From contig NZ_MECL01000077.1 in assembly GCF_014596445.1 (NCBI RefSeq), positions 29,828 through 93,827 of the forward strand: a stretch of 64,000 bases of DNA, written 5' to 3'. This DNA comes from Streptomyces sp. CBMA29 (GTDB lineage Bacteria > Actinomycetota > Actinomycetes > Streptomycetales > Streptomycetaceae). Position 1 is the stretch's first letter. Each line of letters begins with the position of its first letter. This document shows positions 50,520-59,446 of this stretch, piece after piece. Under the pieces are notes generated by a model that did not search any database, was not told the origin of the DNA, and worked only from the letters and a program-made list of their open reading frames with translations. The translations under genes were made by a program, and so were the position numbers.

Positions 50520-52420
50520 CGCGGGACGAGTGGGAAGAGCGGGACGACCAGGACGAGGGCGCGGCTCCGGGCGAGGGCGGCGGCGAGAGCCTGGGCGAAG
50601 CGGCACGGGACGGGTCGGCGGACCCGGCGGCGCGGGAGCGGTTCGTGACCGGGGGCGGCGGCGTACGGCTGTGCGTCGCCGAGTACGGGGACGCGGCGCT
50701 GCCGACGGTGGTGCTGGTGCACGGCTACCCGGACAGCAAAGAGGTGTGGTCGGAGGTGGCCGGGCTGCTCGCCGACCGCTTCCACGTGGTTCTCTACGAC
50801 GTGCGCGGGCACGGCAGGTCGGGTGCCCCGGCGCGGCTCAAGGGCGGCTTCACGCTGGAGAAGCTCACCGAGGACTTCCTGGCGGTGGCGGACGCGGTCA
50901 GCCCGGACCGCCCGGTGCACCTGGTCGGGCACGACTGGGGTTCGGTGCAGGGCTGGGAATTCGTCACGGTCGGCGGTACCGAGGGCCGGATCTCCTCCTT
51001 CACCTCGGTCTCGGGCCCGTCGCTCGACCACTTCGGCCACTGGATCAAACGCCGGGTGCGCCGCCCCACCCCGCGCCGGGTCGCCCAAGTTCTCGGCCAG
51101 GGGGCCAAATCCTGGTACGTGTACGCGCTGCACACCCCCGTCCTGCCGGAGCTGGCCTGGCGCGGAGCGCTCGGCAGGCAGTGGCCCAAGCTGCTCTCCC
51201 GCGCCGAGAAGCTGCCGTCCGACGGCTACCCGACCGCCTCGCTGCCCGAGGACGCGGCGCACGGCGCCTGGCTGTACCGGGACAACGTCCGCCGTAGGCT
51301 GAGCAGTCCGCGCACCGACGCGTACGCCCACGTCCCCGTGCAGCTCATCACGCCGACCGGCGACGCCTTCCTGTCGCAGCGGCTCTACGACGACCTGGAG
51401 CAGTGGGTGACCCGGCTGACCCGGCGCACCGTGGCAGCCAAGCACTGGGTGCCGCGCTCCCGGCCCGAGCAACTGTCGCGCTGGATCGGCGAGTTCGTCA
51501 CGGCGCACGAGTACGGCGGCCCCGCCGTCCCGGCCGCGCCCTCGACCGTCGCCGGGGCGGCCAAGACGGTCCTCGGGACGTCGGAGACCGGCGCCAAGGA
51601 GCGGTTCGGCGGCCAACTGGTGCTGGTCACCGGCGCGGCCAGCGGCATCGGCCGGGCTACCGCCTTCGCCTTCGCGGAGGCGGGCGCACGGATCGTCGCG
51701 GTGGACCGGGACGCGGAAGGCGCCGCGAGAACCGCCGAGTTGGCCCGGTTGATCGGCGCGCCCGACGCGTGGCCCGAGACCGTCGACGTGTCGGACGCCG
51801 AGGCGATGGAGAAACTGGCCGAGCGCACGGCCGACCTCCACGGCGTCCCCGACGTGGTGGTGAACAACGCGGGGATCGGCCTGGCGGGCGCCTTCCTCGA
51901 CACCACGCCCGAGGACTGGAAGCAGGTGCTCGACGTCAATCTGTGGGGCGTCATCCACGGGTGCCGCCTGTTCGGCAAGCAGATGGTGGAGCGCGGCCAG
52001 GGCGGTCACATCGTCAACACCGCGTCGGCCGCCGCCTTCCAGCCGTCCCGCGCGCTGCCCGCGTACAGCACGTCGAAGGCGGCGGTGCTGATGCTCAGCG
52101 AGTGCCTGCGGGCGGAGTTGGCGCCGCACGGCATCGGGGTGAGCGCGATCTGCCCGGGTCTGGTCAACACGCCCATCACCCGCAGCGCGCGGTTCGCCGG
52201 GGTCGGCGAGGAGGAGCAGGAGCGGCGCAGGGCACGGTCCGCCCGGCTCTACGGGCTGCGCAATTACCCGCCGGAGAAGGTCGCCCGCGCGATCGTCCGG
52301 GCGGTGGAGCGCAACTCCGCGGTCGTCCCGGTCACGCCGGAGGCCCGCGGGGCGCGGCTGCTGTCCCGGCTCTCCCCCAAGACGCTGCGGGCGCTGGCCC
52401 GCGTGGACCCGCCGCTGTAG
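50516..52420 (+). CDS. EphD-like epoxide hydrolase-SDR fusion
   Basis: 634 aa from the ATG at 50516, overlapping the previous stop. N-terminal alpha/beta hydrolase (~45-340): oxyanion VHGYPDSKEVW, Asp nucleophile in VGHDWGSVQG, catalytic His in AAKHWVP. C-terminal short-chain dehydrogenase (~365-620): NAD-binding TGAASGIGRA, NNAGIGLAG, and active YSTSK. This two-domain layout matches EphD of mycobacteria, linked there to modifying long-chain oxidised lipids. The natural substrate in Streptomyces is unknown. Confidence 0.92.
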   Translation: MTRDEWEERDDQDEGAAPGEGGGESLGEAARDGSADPAARERFVTGGGGVRLCVAEYGDAALPTVVLVHGYPDSKEVWSEVAGLLADRFHVVLYDVRGHGRSGAPARLKGGFTLEKLTEDFLAVADAVSPDRPVHLVGHDWGSVQGWEFVTVGGTEGRISSFTSVSGPSLDHFGHWIKRRVRRPTPRRVAQVLGQGAKSWYVYALHTPVLPELAWRGALGRQWPKLLSRAEKLPSDGYPTASLPEDAAHGAWLYRDNVRRRLSSPRTDAYAHVPVQLITPTGDAFLSQRLYDDLEQWVTRLTRRTVAAKHWVPRSRPEQLSRWIGEFVTAHEYGGPAVPAAPSTVAGAAKTVLGTSETGAKERFGGQLVLVTGAASGIGRATAFAFAEAGARIVAVDRDAEGAARTAELARLIGAPDAWPETVDVSDAEAMEKLAERTADLHGVPDVVVNNAGIGLAGAFLDTTPEDWKQVLDVNLWGVIHGCRLFGKQMVERGQGGHIVNTASAAAFQPSRALPAYSTSKAAVLMLSECLRAELAPHGIGVSAICPGLVNTPITRSARFAGVGEEEQERRRARSARLYGLRNYPPEKVARAIVRAVERNSAVVPVTPEARGARLLSRLSPKTLRALARVDPPL

Positions 52421-52542
52421 AGCCGCCGCTCTAGACCCCGCCGCAGCCAGCTCACCACCGACAGCGCACCACCGACGGCGCACCGGCACCACCGATCCCC
52501 ACACCGACAGCGCCGATCTTCTCCGAAGGAGGACGCACCGCC

Positions 52543-53436
52543 ATGAGTTACGCGATCAAGCCGCGCCGGGTCACGTTCGACTGGAAGCAGACCCCTCTGC
52601 ACTGGATTCCGGGCGAGCCGACCGCGACGCACGTCATCAATGTGCTGCACCTGCTGCTGCCCGCGGGGGAGCGGTGGTTCGTGAAGGTGTTCAAGGAGGC
52701 GCTCCCCTACGTCAGCGACGAGCAACTACTCAAGGACGTCAAGGGGTTCATGGGCCAGGAGGCCACCCACAGCGTGCAGCACGCGTATGTGCTGGAGCAT
52801 CTGGCCGAGCAGAATCTCGACACCAGCGGCTACACCAGGCACGTGGAGTGGATGTTCGACGTGCTGCTCGGCGAGAAGCCGCCGTGGGGCGCGCCGGTCA
52901 CCCGGCGCGAGTGGCTGCGGTTCCGGCTGTCGCTGATCGCGGCGATCGAGCACTTCACCGCCGTACTCGGCGACTGGATCCTGGACGCCGACGCGCTGGA
53001 CGAGGTGGACACCGACGAGGTGATGCTGGATCTGCTGCGCTGGCACGGCGCCGAGGAGGTCGAGCACCGGGCGGTCGCGTTCGACATGTACCAGCACGTC
53101 GGCGGGGGCGGCGCGGCGCGGTATCTGCGGCGCGTGGAGGGCATGGCGTTCGCGTGGCCGACGCTGTTCTATCTGTGGGTGGTCGGCGCCCGCTACCTGA
53201 TGCGGCACGACCCGGCGCTGGTCAAGGGCACGTACCGGTTCAGGAACCACCGCGCCGCCGCCCGCCGCGGCCTGCTGCCGTCCTGGGCCGCGCTCAACGG
53301 GGCGATGCCCAGGTACCTGCGCCGGTCGTACCATCCGTCACAGGAAGGGTCGCTGAGCAAGGCCGTCGAGTATCTGGCCATGTCCCCCGCGGCCAGGGCC
53401 AGCGAAAGACCGGCGGGCCGCACCGCGGCCTCCTGA
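52543..53436 (+). CDS. Ferritin-like metal-dependent hydrolase (PF10118 type)
   Basis: 297 aa from the ATG at 52543 with AAGGAGG upstream. Di-metal ExxH-type motifs on separate helices: GQEATHSVQH, AAIEHFTAV and GAEEVEHRAVAFD. Annotated in this family as metal-dependent hydrolase, although the motifs look like a ferritin/di-iron site. It follows the EphD-like gene and precedes a MerR regulator in the same direction, so a small lipid- or xenobiotic-handling operon is likely. Confidence 0.82.
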   Translation: MSYAIKPRRVTFDWKQTPLHWIPGEPTATHVINVLHLLLPAGERWFVKVFKEALPYVSDEQLLKDVKGFMGQEATHSVQHAYVLEHLAEQNLDTSGYTRHVEWMFDVLLGEKPPWGAPVTRREWLRFRLSLIAAIEHFTAVLGDWILDADALDEVDTDEVMLDLLRWHGAEEVEHRAVAFDMYQHVGGGGAARYLRRVEGMAFAWPTLFYLWVVGARYLMRHDPALVKGTYRFRNHRAAARRGLLPSWAALNGAMPRYLRRSYHPSQEGSLSKAVEYLAMSPAARASERPAGRTAAS

Positions 53437-53464
53437 CCACCGAGGAGCACCGAGGAGTGTGGGC

Positions 53465-54415
53465 GTGACCACCGCCGCCGAACAGCGCGCGTACCGGATC
53501 GAGGACCTGTCCCATCTGAGCGGGACGACGGTCCGTACGATCCGCGCCTACACCGATCGCGGGCTGCTCCCGAAGCCGGAGCGCCGCGGCCGGGCCAATG
53601 TGTACGACGACACGCATCTGGCCCGGTTGCGGCAGATCGCCGATCTCCTGGAGCGCGGCTACACGCTGGCCAGCATCAAGGAGTTGCTGGCGGCGTGGGA
53701 CGCGGGCACCGGCCTCGGCGGGGTCCTCGGCCTGGTCGGCGAGGTGGACCGGCCGTGGTCGGACGAGACGCCCGCGCGCATCAGCCTGGCCGAGCTGATC
53801 GAGGCGTTCGGCGGGACGGCGGATCTGACGGCCGTCGAGGAGGGCCTGCAACTGGGCATCCTGGAGCCGGTGCCGGGCAGCGACGACGAATTCCTCGTAC
53901 CGAGCCCCCAGGAGCTGGCCGTCGCCGCGGAACTGCACGCCGCCGGTGTGCCGCTGCCAGCGATCACCGGCCACCTGCGGGAGCTGCGGGTCCAGGTCGA
54001 GCACATCTCGGAGCGGTTCCTGGAGTTCACCACGGAGTACGTCTTCGAGCGGTTCCTGCGCCACCCGCCCACCGACGAGGAGGCCGAGGAGGCGGCGACC
54101 CTGGTCCGGCGGCTGCGCCCGCTGGCCCAGCAGACCGTCGACGCGGAGCTGGCGCGCGCCATGCGGATGCTCGCCACCGAGCACGTACGCCGTCACCTCG
54201 GCGACGCCGTGCTCCCCGCGCCGCCGCCGCGCCCGGCCGCCGAGCCGCCCTCGCACGTCCCGGTGCCCCTCCCGGCCGCCACGGTCGCCGCGGTCCGTGA
54301 GCTGGTCGGGCCCGACCACGTACCGGAGTTCGTGACGGCCGCCGCCGACCGGGAGATAGCGGCCCGCCGCATGGACGCCCTGACAGACCGGCGCCCCGAC
54401 GACGCGGCTCGCTGA
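53465..54415 (+). CDS. MerR-family regulator
   Basis: 316 aa; GTG at 53465 has GAGGAG seven bases upstream, and the frame is open from 53459. N-terminal MerR HTH: YRIEDLSHLSGTTVRTIRAY, LPKPERRGRANVYDDTHLARL. The C-terminal part is long and helical with an HTH-like or sensor region (ELAVAAELHAAGVPLPAITGH) and no clear Cys metal site. Likely regulates the genes just upstream. Confidence 0.88.
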   Translation: MTTAAEQRAYRIEDLSHLSGTTVRTIRAYTDRGLLPKPERRGRANVYDDTHLARLRQIADLLERGYTLASIKELLAAWDAGTGLGGVLGLVGEVDRPWSDETPARISLAELIEAFGGTADLTAVEEGLQLGILEPVPGSDDEFLVPSPQELAVAAELHAAGVPLPAITGHLRELRVQVEHISERFLEFTTEYVFERFLRHPPTDEEAEEAATLVRRLRPLAQQTVDAELARAMRMLATEHVRRHLGDAVLPAPPPRPAAEPPSHVPVPLPAATVAAVRELVGPDHVPEFVTAAADREIAARRMDALTDRRPDDAAR

Positions 54416-54447
54416 CCACCCAACTCGCTGACCACCCGACTCGCGGA

Positions 54448-55344
54448 TCAGGCCAGTTGGGCGGGGGCCTCCAGGGCGATCCGCTCGAAGGCGGCGGGGT
54501 CGGTGTCGAAGTCGCTGTCGGGGATGGGCCAGTGGATGACCATCTCGTCGATCCCGGCCTCCGCGTGCCGGCCTGCGAAGTCCACGAAGGCGTCCACCGA
54601 CTCCAGCGGGCGCCCCTGGTCAGGGGTGAAGCCGGTCAGCATCACCTTCGGCACCTTCAGCACGTCCCGCCCGGCCTTCGCGCACGCCTCGCCCAGCCGT
54701 TCCACCTGCCCGCGTACCGCCGCCAGCGACTCCTCCGGCGTCCCCGTCTCGTACAGCGCCGGGTCCCCCGTCGTCACCCACGCCTGCCCGTACCGCGCGG
54801 CCAGCCGCATCCCCCGCGGCCCCGTCGCCGCCACCGCGAACGGAATCCTCGGCCGCTGCACACACCCCGGAATCGTCCGCGCCTCGTGCGCCGCGTAGAA
54901 CTCCCCCTCGTACGACACCTGGCCGTTCGTCAGCAGCCGGTCCAGCAGCCGTACGAACTCCCCGAACCGGTCCGCCCGCTCCCGCGGCGACCACGGCTCC
55001 TGCCCCAGCGCCGTCGCGTCGAACCCGCTCCCCCCGGCGCCGATCCCCAGCGTCACCCGCCCCTCGCTCACGTCGTCGAGCGTCATCAAGTCCTTGGCAA
55101 GCGTGACCGGATGCCGAAAATTCGGCGACGTCACGAGGGTGCCCAGCCGGATCCGTTCGGTGGCCCCGGCGGCGGCCGTCAGCGTCGGCACCGCGCCGTA
55201 CCACGCCTTGTCCCGGAACGTCCGCCACGACAGATGGTCATAGGTATAAGCGGTGTGGAAGCCCAGCTCCTCGGCCCGCCGCCACACCTCCCGCCCCTCG
55301 GCGGCCCAACGGTAGATCGGCAGGATCACAGTGCTCAGTCGCAT
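54448..55344 (-). CDS. LLM-class (F420-type) oxidoreductase
   Basis: 298 aa from the ATG at 55344. TIM-barrel luciferase-like fold: LSTVILPIYRWAAEGREVWR, TAYTYDHLSWRTF, GTLVTSPNFRHPVTLAKDLM, RVTLGIGAGGSGFD. C-terminal MVIHWPIPDSDFD. Such enzymes use F420 or FMN to reduce or oxidise varied substrates; the reaction here is unknown. 55126-55195 of this gene (~residues 50-73) is duplicated exactly at 56719-56788. Confidence 0.92.
   Translation of the reverse strand: MRLSTVILPIYRWAAEGREVWRRAEELGFHTAYTYDHLSWRTFRDKAWYGAVPTLTAAAGATERIRLGTLVTSPNFRHPVTLAKDLMTLDDVSEGRVTLGIGAGGSGFDATALGQEPWSPRERADRFGEFVRLLDRLLTNGQVSYEGEFYAAHEARTIPGCVQRPRIPFAVAATGPRGMRLAARYGQAWVTTGDPALYETGTPEESLAAVRGQVERLGEACAKAGRDVLKVPKVMLTGFTPDQGRPLESVDAFVDFAGRHAEAGIDEMVIHWPIPDSDFDTDPAAFERIALEAPAQLA
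55126..55195. repeat. 70-bp perfect direct repeat, copy in the LLM gene
   Basis: Identical base for base to 56719-56788. Flanking bases differ at both ends, so the block is exactly 70 bp. Confidence 0.95.
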
Positions 55345-55368
55345 GAGGACGACGATACGGGCCGCCCG

Positions 55369-55908
55369 TCAGACCTTCCCGCGCCGCCAACGGTCGAACG
55401 GCTCCAGTCGGGCGATGGCGGGGGCGACCGCGCTTACGGCACCTGCGAAATCGTGGGCAAGCCGCACGCACATGCCCAGCAGATCACTGGCATCGCAAAC
55501 CTCGACCTCCGGCTGCGGCACCCAAGAAGTACGCGAGACGCACCTGATGAGCACCCGATCGCCATCGGGGCTGAAGGTCAAGGTGCGCTCAACCCCCTGC
55601 GAGTAGAGATCCAGCTCCACCTCCCGGCCCGAACGCAAAGCGTTGATCAGGCGCGGCAACTCCTCCACATAGGCCGACATGTCGTAGCCGATGTCGAACG
55701 CCCAGTCGTCCCGGCCGAAGCCGCCGATGCGGAAGGCAGCGTCTGTCCCGTCCAGAACACCGCATGCCACCAAGGCCAGGATGTAGTAGTCCTTCTCGTC
55801 CTCAAGATGTCCACGTGGCACTGCGCGCACACGCGCGACGGCCTCCGGCGAAGGGCCGGTGAAGGAGAAGTGGAAAGGCACGGTATTCGCTCCGTAGGTG
55901 GGGGCCAT
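55369..55908 (-). CDS. Hypothetical protein beside the toxin-antitoxin genes
   Basis: 179 aa from the ATG at 55908. Mixed alpha/beta, with FHFSFTGPSPEAVARVRAVP, DYYILALVACGVLDG, ELPRLINALRSGREVELDLY and DGDRVLIRCVSRTSW. No domain recognised. It lies 24 bp before the LLM start on the same strand and within the segment bracketed by the 70-bp repeats, so it may have arrived with the toxin-antitoxin pair. Confidence 0.7.
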   Translation of the reverse strand: MAPTYGANTVPFHFSFTGPSPEAVARVRAVPRGHLEDEKDYYILALVACGVLDGTDAAFRIGGFGRDDWAFDIGYDMSAYVEELPRLINALRSGREVELDLYSQGVERTLTFSPDGDRVLIRCVSRTSWVPQPEVEVCDASDLLGMCVRLAHDFAGAVSAVAPAIARLEPFDRWRRGKV

Positions 55909-55941
55909 CCGTGTTGACCGACCCGGCGCAGAGAGTCGCTC

Positions 55942-55964
55942 GTAGTTAACACACTATGTACTAC
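55942..55964. promoter_or_regulatory. Antitoxin operator candidate
   Basis: Inverted GTAGT (55942-55946) and ACTAC (55960-55964), 13 bases apart, in an AT-rich stretch directly before the antitoxin ATG (55975). This is where an RHH antitoxin would bind to repress its own operon. Confidence 0.45.
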
Positions 55965-55974
55965 ACTGCGCGCC

Positions 55975-56256
55975 ATGGATACTCCCCGCTCCGGCAAGAC
56001 CCGGGTCACCAGCGTCTCCCTGCGCGCGGAGACACTGGAGGCGATTCGCTCGCGCGCGGGAAAGCAGGGTGTGTCCTCGTACATCGAGGAAGCCGTGCAG
56101 CGCCAGCTTCAGCGTGAGGCCGTGGACGAGTACATCGCGGAGTACGAAGCCGAGCACGGTCCCGTCGACCAGGCCGAGGTGGCGGCGCGGGCGGAGAGAA
56201 TCCGGGCGCACCACGCGGCTCACCGCGGTGAGGCCACGCCGACGGACGCTGCGTGA
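55975..56256 (+). CDS. Ribbon-helix-helix antitoxin
   Basis: 93 aa from the ATG at 55975. RHH-like N-terminal strand and helix (TRVTSVSLRAETLEAIRSRA), then SSYIEEAVQRQLQREA and an acidic/basic helix that would bind the toxin. GTGA overlap with the PIN gene. Antitoxin role rests on fold and coupling. Confidence 0.8.
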   Translation: MDTPRSGKTRVTSVSLRAETLEAIRSRAGKQGVSSYIEEAVQRQLQREAVDEYIAEYEAEHGPVDQAEVAARAERIRAHHAAHRGEATPTDAA

Positions 56257-56645
56257 GCGGCACGCTCGTTCTGGACAGCGAGGCCCTGTCCAAGCTGTCG
56301 AGGCGGCACCGCGACATGACGGTCTGGCTGGACGTGGCTCGCAGCCTCGACCTGCTGATCGTGACCAGTGCTGCAACGCTGGTTGAGGCACGCGATCCCC
56401 AAGTCGTCCAGGCAGCGTTCGACTTCGCGATCTCCCTCACCAAGGTGCGACCGATCACGGAAGAGGCCGCCCGCGCCGCAAGCAAGCTCCTGGCCGCTGA
56501 AGGACTTCACGGTCACAAGTACGCCATCGACGCGATGCTGGCGGCCACCGCACACGCGGAACACGGCGATGTGACGGTTGTGACCAGCAACGTGGACAAC
56601 CTGCGGCGGCTCTGCCATCCGCGCATCGCAATCGAGCCGATCTGA
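56253..56645 (+). CDS. PIN-domain toxin (VapC-like)
   Basis: 130 aa from a GTG at 56253, overlapping the antitoxin stop. PIN fold: LVLDSEALSKL (first Asp), TLVEARD (Glu), HKYAIDAMLAATA (Asp), TVVTSNVDNL (last Asp). These are the usual acidic residues of an Mg-dependent RNase. Predicted to cut RNA, possibly tRNA, when free of the antitoxin. Located inside the 70-bp-repeat segment. Confidence 0.85.
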   Translation: MSGTLVLDSEALSKLSRRHRDMTVWLDVARSLDLLIVTSAATLVEARDPQVVQAAFDFAISLTKVRPITEEAARAASKLLAAEGLHGHKYAIDAMLAATAHAEHGDVTVVTSNVDNLRRLCHPRIAIEPI

Positions 56646-56970
56646 CATTCGCACGCGCAGGCACGGTTCTCAAAGGAGTACCCGCAGGTCAGCCCGTGAT
56701 GCGTGAACGCGGTTTGACCGACGTCACGAGGGTGCCCAGCCGGATCCGTTCGGTGGCCCCGGCGGCGGCCGTCAGCGTCGGCACCGCGGCGTGCGCCGCA
56801 TCGCGTTGAGCGGGGACACGCCGGTCGGTCCCGGTGCCGGAGCTGGAGCCGTGGGGGGGCGGGCCCCGGGGGCGCCGGTGATCGCGCCGATCACCTTTGC
56901 ATATCATCAGGTGTAGACATCGGCTGTAGGCATCACACGGTGACCTCAGGGCGCGGGCGCGAGGAGCACG
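56646..56970. promoter_or_regulatory. Intergenic region upstream of the MFS gene
   Basis: Contains the second 70-bp repeat copy and, near the MFS start, direct repeats TGTAGACATC (56912-56921) and TGTAGGCATC (56925-56934) beside an AT-rich CATATCATC. These are candidate sites for the TetR protein encoded at 58500. Confidence 0.45.
56719..56788. repeat. 70-bp perfect direct repeat, downstream copy
   Basis: Exact duplicate of LLM-gene positions 55126-55195, here an orphan fragment with no start or adjacent LLM codons. It encloses, with the first copy, the LLM 5' end, 55369-55908 and the toxin-antitoxin pair. Confidence 0.95.
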
Positions 56971-58503
56971 ATGGAGTCGGCACGGTCTCGGGCACTGGTG
57001 CCCTGTCTGGCGTTCATATGCCTGGTCACCGCCGTGATCGGCAGCCTCGGGGCACCGCTCATACCGTCCATCGCGTCGATGGACCACGTGTCCGTGACCG
57101 ACGCGCAGTGGTCGCTGACGATCACCCAGCTGGTGGCGGCGGTGGCGACCCCCGTGATGGGGCGGCTCGGTGACGGGCCGCACCGCAGGACCGTCGTCGT
57201 CGGCACCCTCGCGCTGGTCGTCGTCGGCTGCGTGCTGGCGGCGCTGCCCCTGGGCTTCGCGGCGCTGCTCGTCGGCCGCGCCCTCCAGGGCATCGGCCTC
57301 GGGCTCACGCCGCTGACCATCGCCGTGGCCAGGGACGTACTGCCCGCCGCCCGCGCCGTTCCGGTGATCGCCCTGCTGTCGATCACCGCCGTGACGGGGG
57401 TGGGCCTGGGCTATCCGCTCACCGGTCTGATCGCGCAGGGCGGCGGCGTACGCGCGGCGTACTGGTTCGGCGTGGCCGTCAGCGTGCTCGGCCTGGCCGC
57501 CGCCGCGTGGGTCGTACCGGCCGCGCGGCATCGTGCCCGCGTCCGGCTGGACGGGGTCGGCGCGGTGCTGCTGGCCCTGGGCACCGCGTCGCTGCTGGTC
57601 GCGATCAGCGAGGGCGAGAGCTGGGGCTGGGCCTCGGCTCGCGTGGACGGCATGATCGCCGCGTCCGTCCTGCTCTTCGCGGGCTGGGTGGTGTGGGAAC
57701 TGCGTACGGATCATCCGCTGGTCACACTGCGGCTGGTACGTGACCGGGCGGTGCTGACCGCGAGCGTCGCGGCGGTGCTCGCGGGCGTCGGCATGTACCT
57801 GCTGTTGTCCACCGTCACCAGGCTGGTGCAGACGCCCGCCGCCACGGGGTACGGGCTGGGCCGGACGGTGGTCGTGGCCGGTCTCGCCCTGACGCCGTTC
57901 TCCCTGGGCAGCTTCCTGGCCAACCGGCTCACCCCGGCGCTGGTCCGCCGGACCTCGCCCCAGCGGGTTCTTCCGATGAGCTGCCTGGTGCTGCTCGCCG
58001 CGATGGCCCTGTTCACCGCATGGCGCGGGAACATGGCGCAGATCATGGCGGTCATGTTCGTCGCGGGGCTCGGCGTCGGGGTCATCTTCGCGGTCGTGCC
58101 GGGCTTCCTCGTCCGCGCGGTGCCCGCACACGAGACGGGCAGCGCCATGAGCTTCAACCAGGTGCTGCGCTACATCGGTTACGCGGTCGGCAGCGCGCTG
58201 AGCGCGGCCGTGCTCGAAGCGCACACCCCGGAAGGAGCGGCGTTCCCCACGTCCGGTGGGTACAGTGCGGTGGGGCTGTTGAGCTGCGGCGTCTGGCTCG
58301 CCGCCGCCGTGGTGGCGGTGGCCGTGCCGTGGCGCCGGCGCGGTTCGTCGGCACGGCCGGCGGTTCCGGCCCAGGCGCCCTCCCAGGTGCCGGCGCCCTC
58401 CCAGGTGCGGGCGCCCTCCCAGGCGTCGGCGCGGCCCCAGATGCGGGCGCGGCCCGGCGAACACGACGACCTTCACGAACTGGACGGAACGGCCGCGGAA
58501 TGA
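56971..58503 (+). CDS. MFS multidrug-type transporter
   Basis: 510 aa from the ATG at 56971. About fourteen membrane helices; the DHA2-like motif A region is GRLGDGPHRRTVVVG and motif C-like ITAVTGVGLGYPLTGL. C-terminal Pro/Ala/Gln-rich cytoplasmic tail with repeats (APSQVPAPSQVRAPSQ). Efflux of small molecules is expected; substrate unknown. ATGA overlap with the TetR gene, an arrangement typical of regulated exporters. Confidence 0.9.
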   Translation: MESARSRALVPCLAFICLVTAVIGSLGAPLIPSIASMDHVSVTDAQWSLTITQLVAAVATPVMGRLGDGPHRRTVVVGTLALVVVGCVLAALPLGFAALLVGRALQGIGLGLTPLTIAVARDVLPAARAVPVIALLSITAVTGVGLGYPLTGLIAQGGGVRAAYWFGVAVSVLGLAAAAWVVPAARHRARVRLDGVGAVLLALGTASLLVAISEGESWGWASARVDGMIAASVLLFAGWVVWELRTDHPLVTLRLVRDRAVLTASVAAVLAGVGMYLLLSTVTRLVQTPAATGYGLGRTVVVAGLALTPFSLGSFLANRLTPALVRRTSPQRVLPMSCLVLLAAMALFTAWRGNMAQIMAVMFVAGLGVGVIFAVVPGFLVRAVPAHETGSAMSFNQVLRYIGYAVGSALSAAVLEAHTPEGAAFPTSGGYSAVGLLSCGVWLAAAVVAVAVPWRRRGSSARPAVPAQAPSQVPAPSQVRAPSQASARPQMRARPGEHDDLHELDGTAAE

Positions 58504-59102
58504 GTGGAACGACACCGGCCGGCGAACGGCCCGCCGGGGCGGGCCAGCACCGGCGCGACGCGGCGGGCAGCCGCGAACGCCTGCTGAAGGCCGCGGGCGA
58601 GCTGTTCGCCGAGCACGGGTACGACCGCACCACCGCGCGGGCCATCGGCAGCCGCGCCGGGGTCGATCCGGCGATGATCGCCCGCTACTTCGGCGGCAAG
58701 GCCCAGCTCTACATCGCCACGCTGCGCACCAACGACGGCCCGGACGACATCGTCGACCTCCTCGACCCCGACCGTCTGGCGACCATCCTCGACCGCACCC
58801 GGCGCCACGGCCCCAACCCCGTCTACCAGGTCGCCGTCCGCCCCCACGAGGACCCCGCCGGTCAGCAGGCCACCCGCGCGGAGCTCCATCGCCGTGTCGT
58901 CGATCCGCTCCACCGGCGCCTGCTCGCCGAGGGCACCGCCGATCCCGCCCTGCGCGCCGAACTCATCGCCGCCGCCTTCATCGGCGTCGTCCTGGCCCGC
59001 GGCTCCGGCGCCTTCACCCACCTCCCCGCCCTCCCCGACGCCGAACTCCGCACCCTCCTCCTCCACATGCTGACCCCCCAGGACCCCGACCCGGACCGCT
59101 AG
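58500..59102 (+). CDS. TetR-family regulator
   Basis: 200 aa from the ATG at 58500, overlapping the transporter stop. HTH: SRERLLKAAGELFAEHGYDRTTARAIGSRAGVDPAMIARYFGGK-type, split here as ERLLKAAGELFAEHGYDRT and SRAGVDPAMIARYFGGKAQ. The C-terminal ligand domain is helical. Translationally coupled to the MFS gene; probably its repressor. A terminator follows. Confidence 0.92.
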   Translation: MSGTTPAGERPAGAGQHRRDAAGSRERLLKAAGELFAEHGYDRTTARAIGSRAGVDPAMIARYFGGKAQLYIATLRTNDGPDDIVDLLDPDRLATILDRTRRHGPNPVYQVAVRPHEDPAGQQATRAELHRRVVDPLHRRLLAEGTADPALRAELIAAAFIGVVLARGSGAFTHLPALPDAELRTLLLHMLTPQDPDPDR

Positions 59103-59446
59103 GGCGTGTCCGCGAAGTCGCTCCCCCGGACGAAGTCCGGGGGAGCGCGTACCAGGCGCCGCCAGCCAGACGAGACCTCCCGAGACAGAACACCTAGCGC
59201 GGCATGGGGGGCACTCCCGGGTCACGCCGACCGTCGGGGAGGGCCGGGAGGGCGGAGAGGCGGGCGGCGTTGTGGTGGCAGACGGCGCGGAGCCGGGTGG
59301 GTGCCAGGCGGGGCCAGGGCCCCATTGGTCCGAATGAGTGGCGTTTATGTGTATATCCGCGAATCCGGGGTGCGGCTCCCACGATTCCGTGCCGTCTTCC
59401 TCATGATCGGAGAAGTCAGATTTCCGCACCAAGGAATCGAGAGGTC
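59103..59446. other. Intergenic region after tetR
   Basis: Starts with the terminator at 59119-59147. Beyond that I see no gene or operator; 59330-59446 is AT-richer and probably holds the promoter of the next gene. Confidence 0.5.
59119..59147 (+). terminator. Terminator of the MFS-tetR operon
   Basis: Perfect 13-bp arms (CGCTCCCCCGGAC, 59119-59131; complement 59135-59147) with a GAA loop. Confidence 0.9.

Noticed and set aside
56689..58515. 608-aa minus-strand frame antisense to the MFS gene
   Set aside because: His/Arg/Gln-rich GC-skew shadow; the plus strand has a clear transporter. Only its C-terminal residues reflect the real 70-bp LLM fragment.
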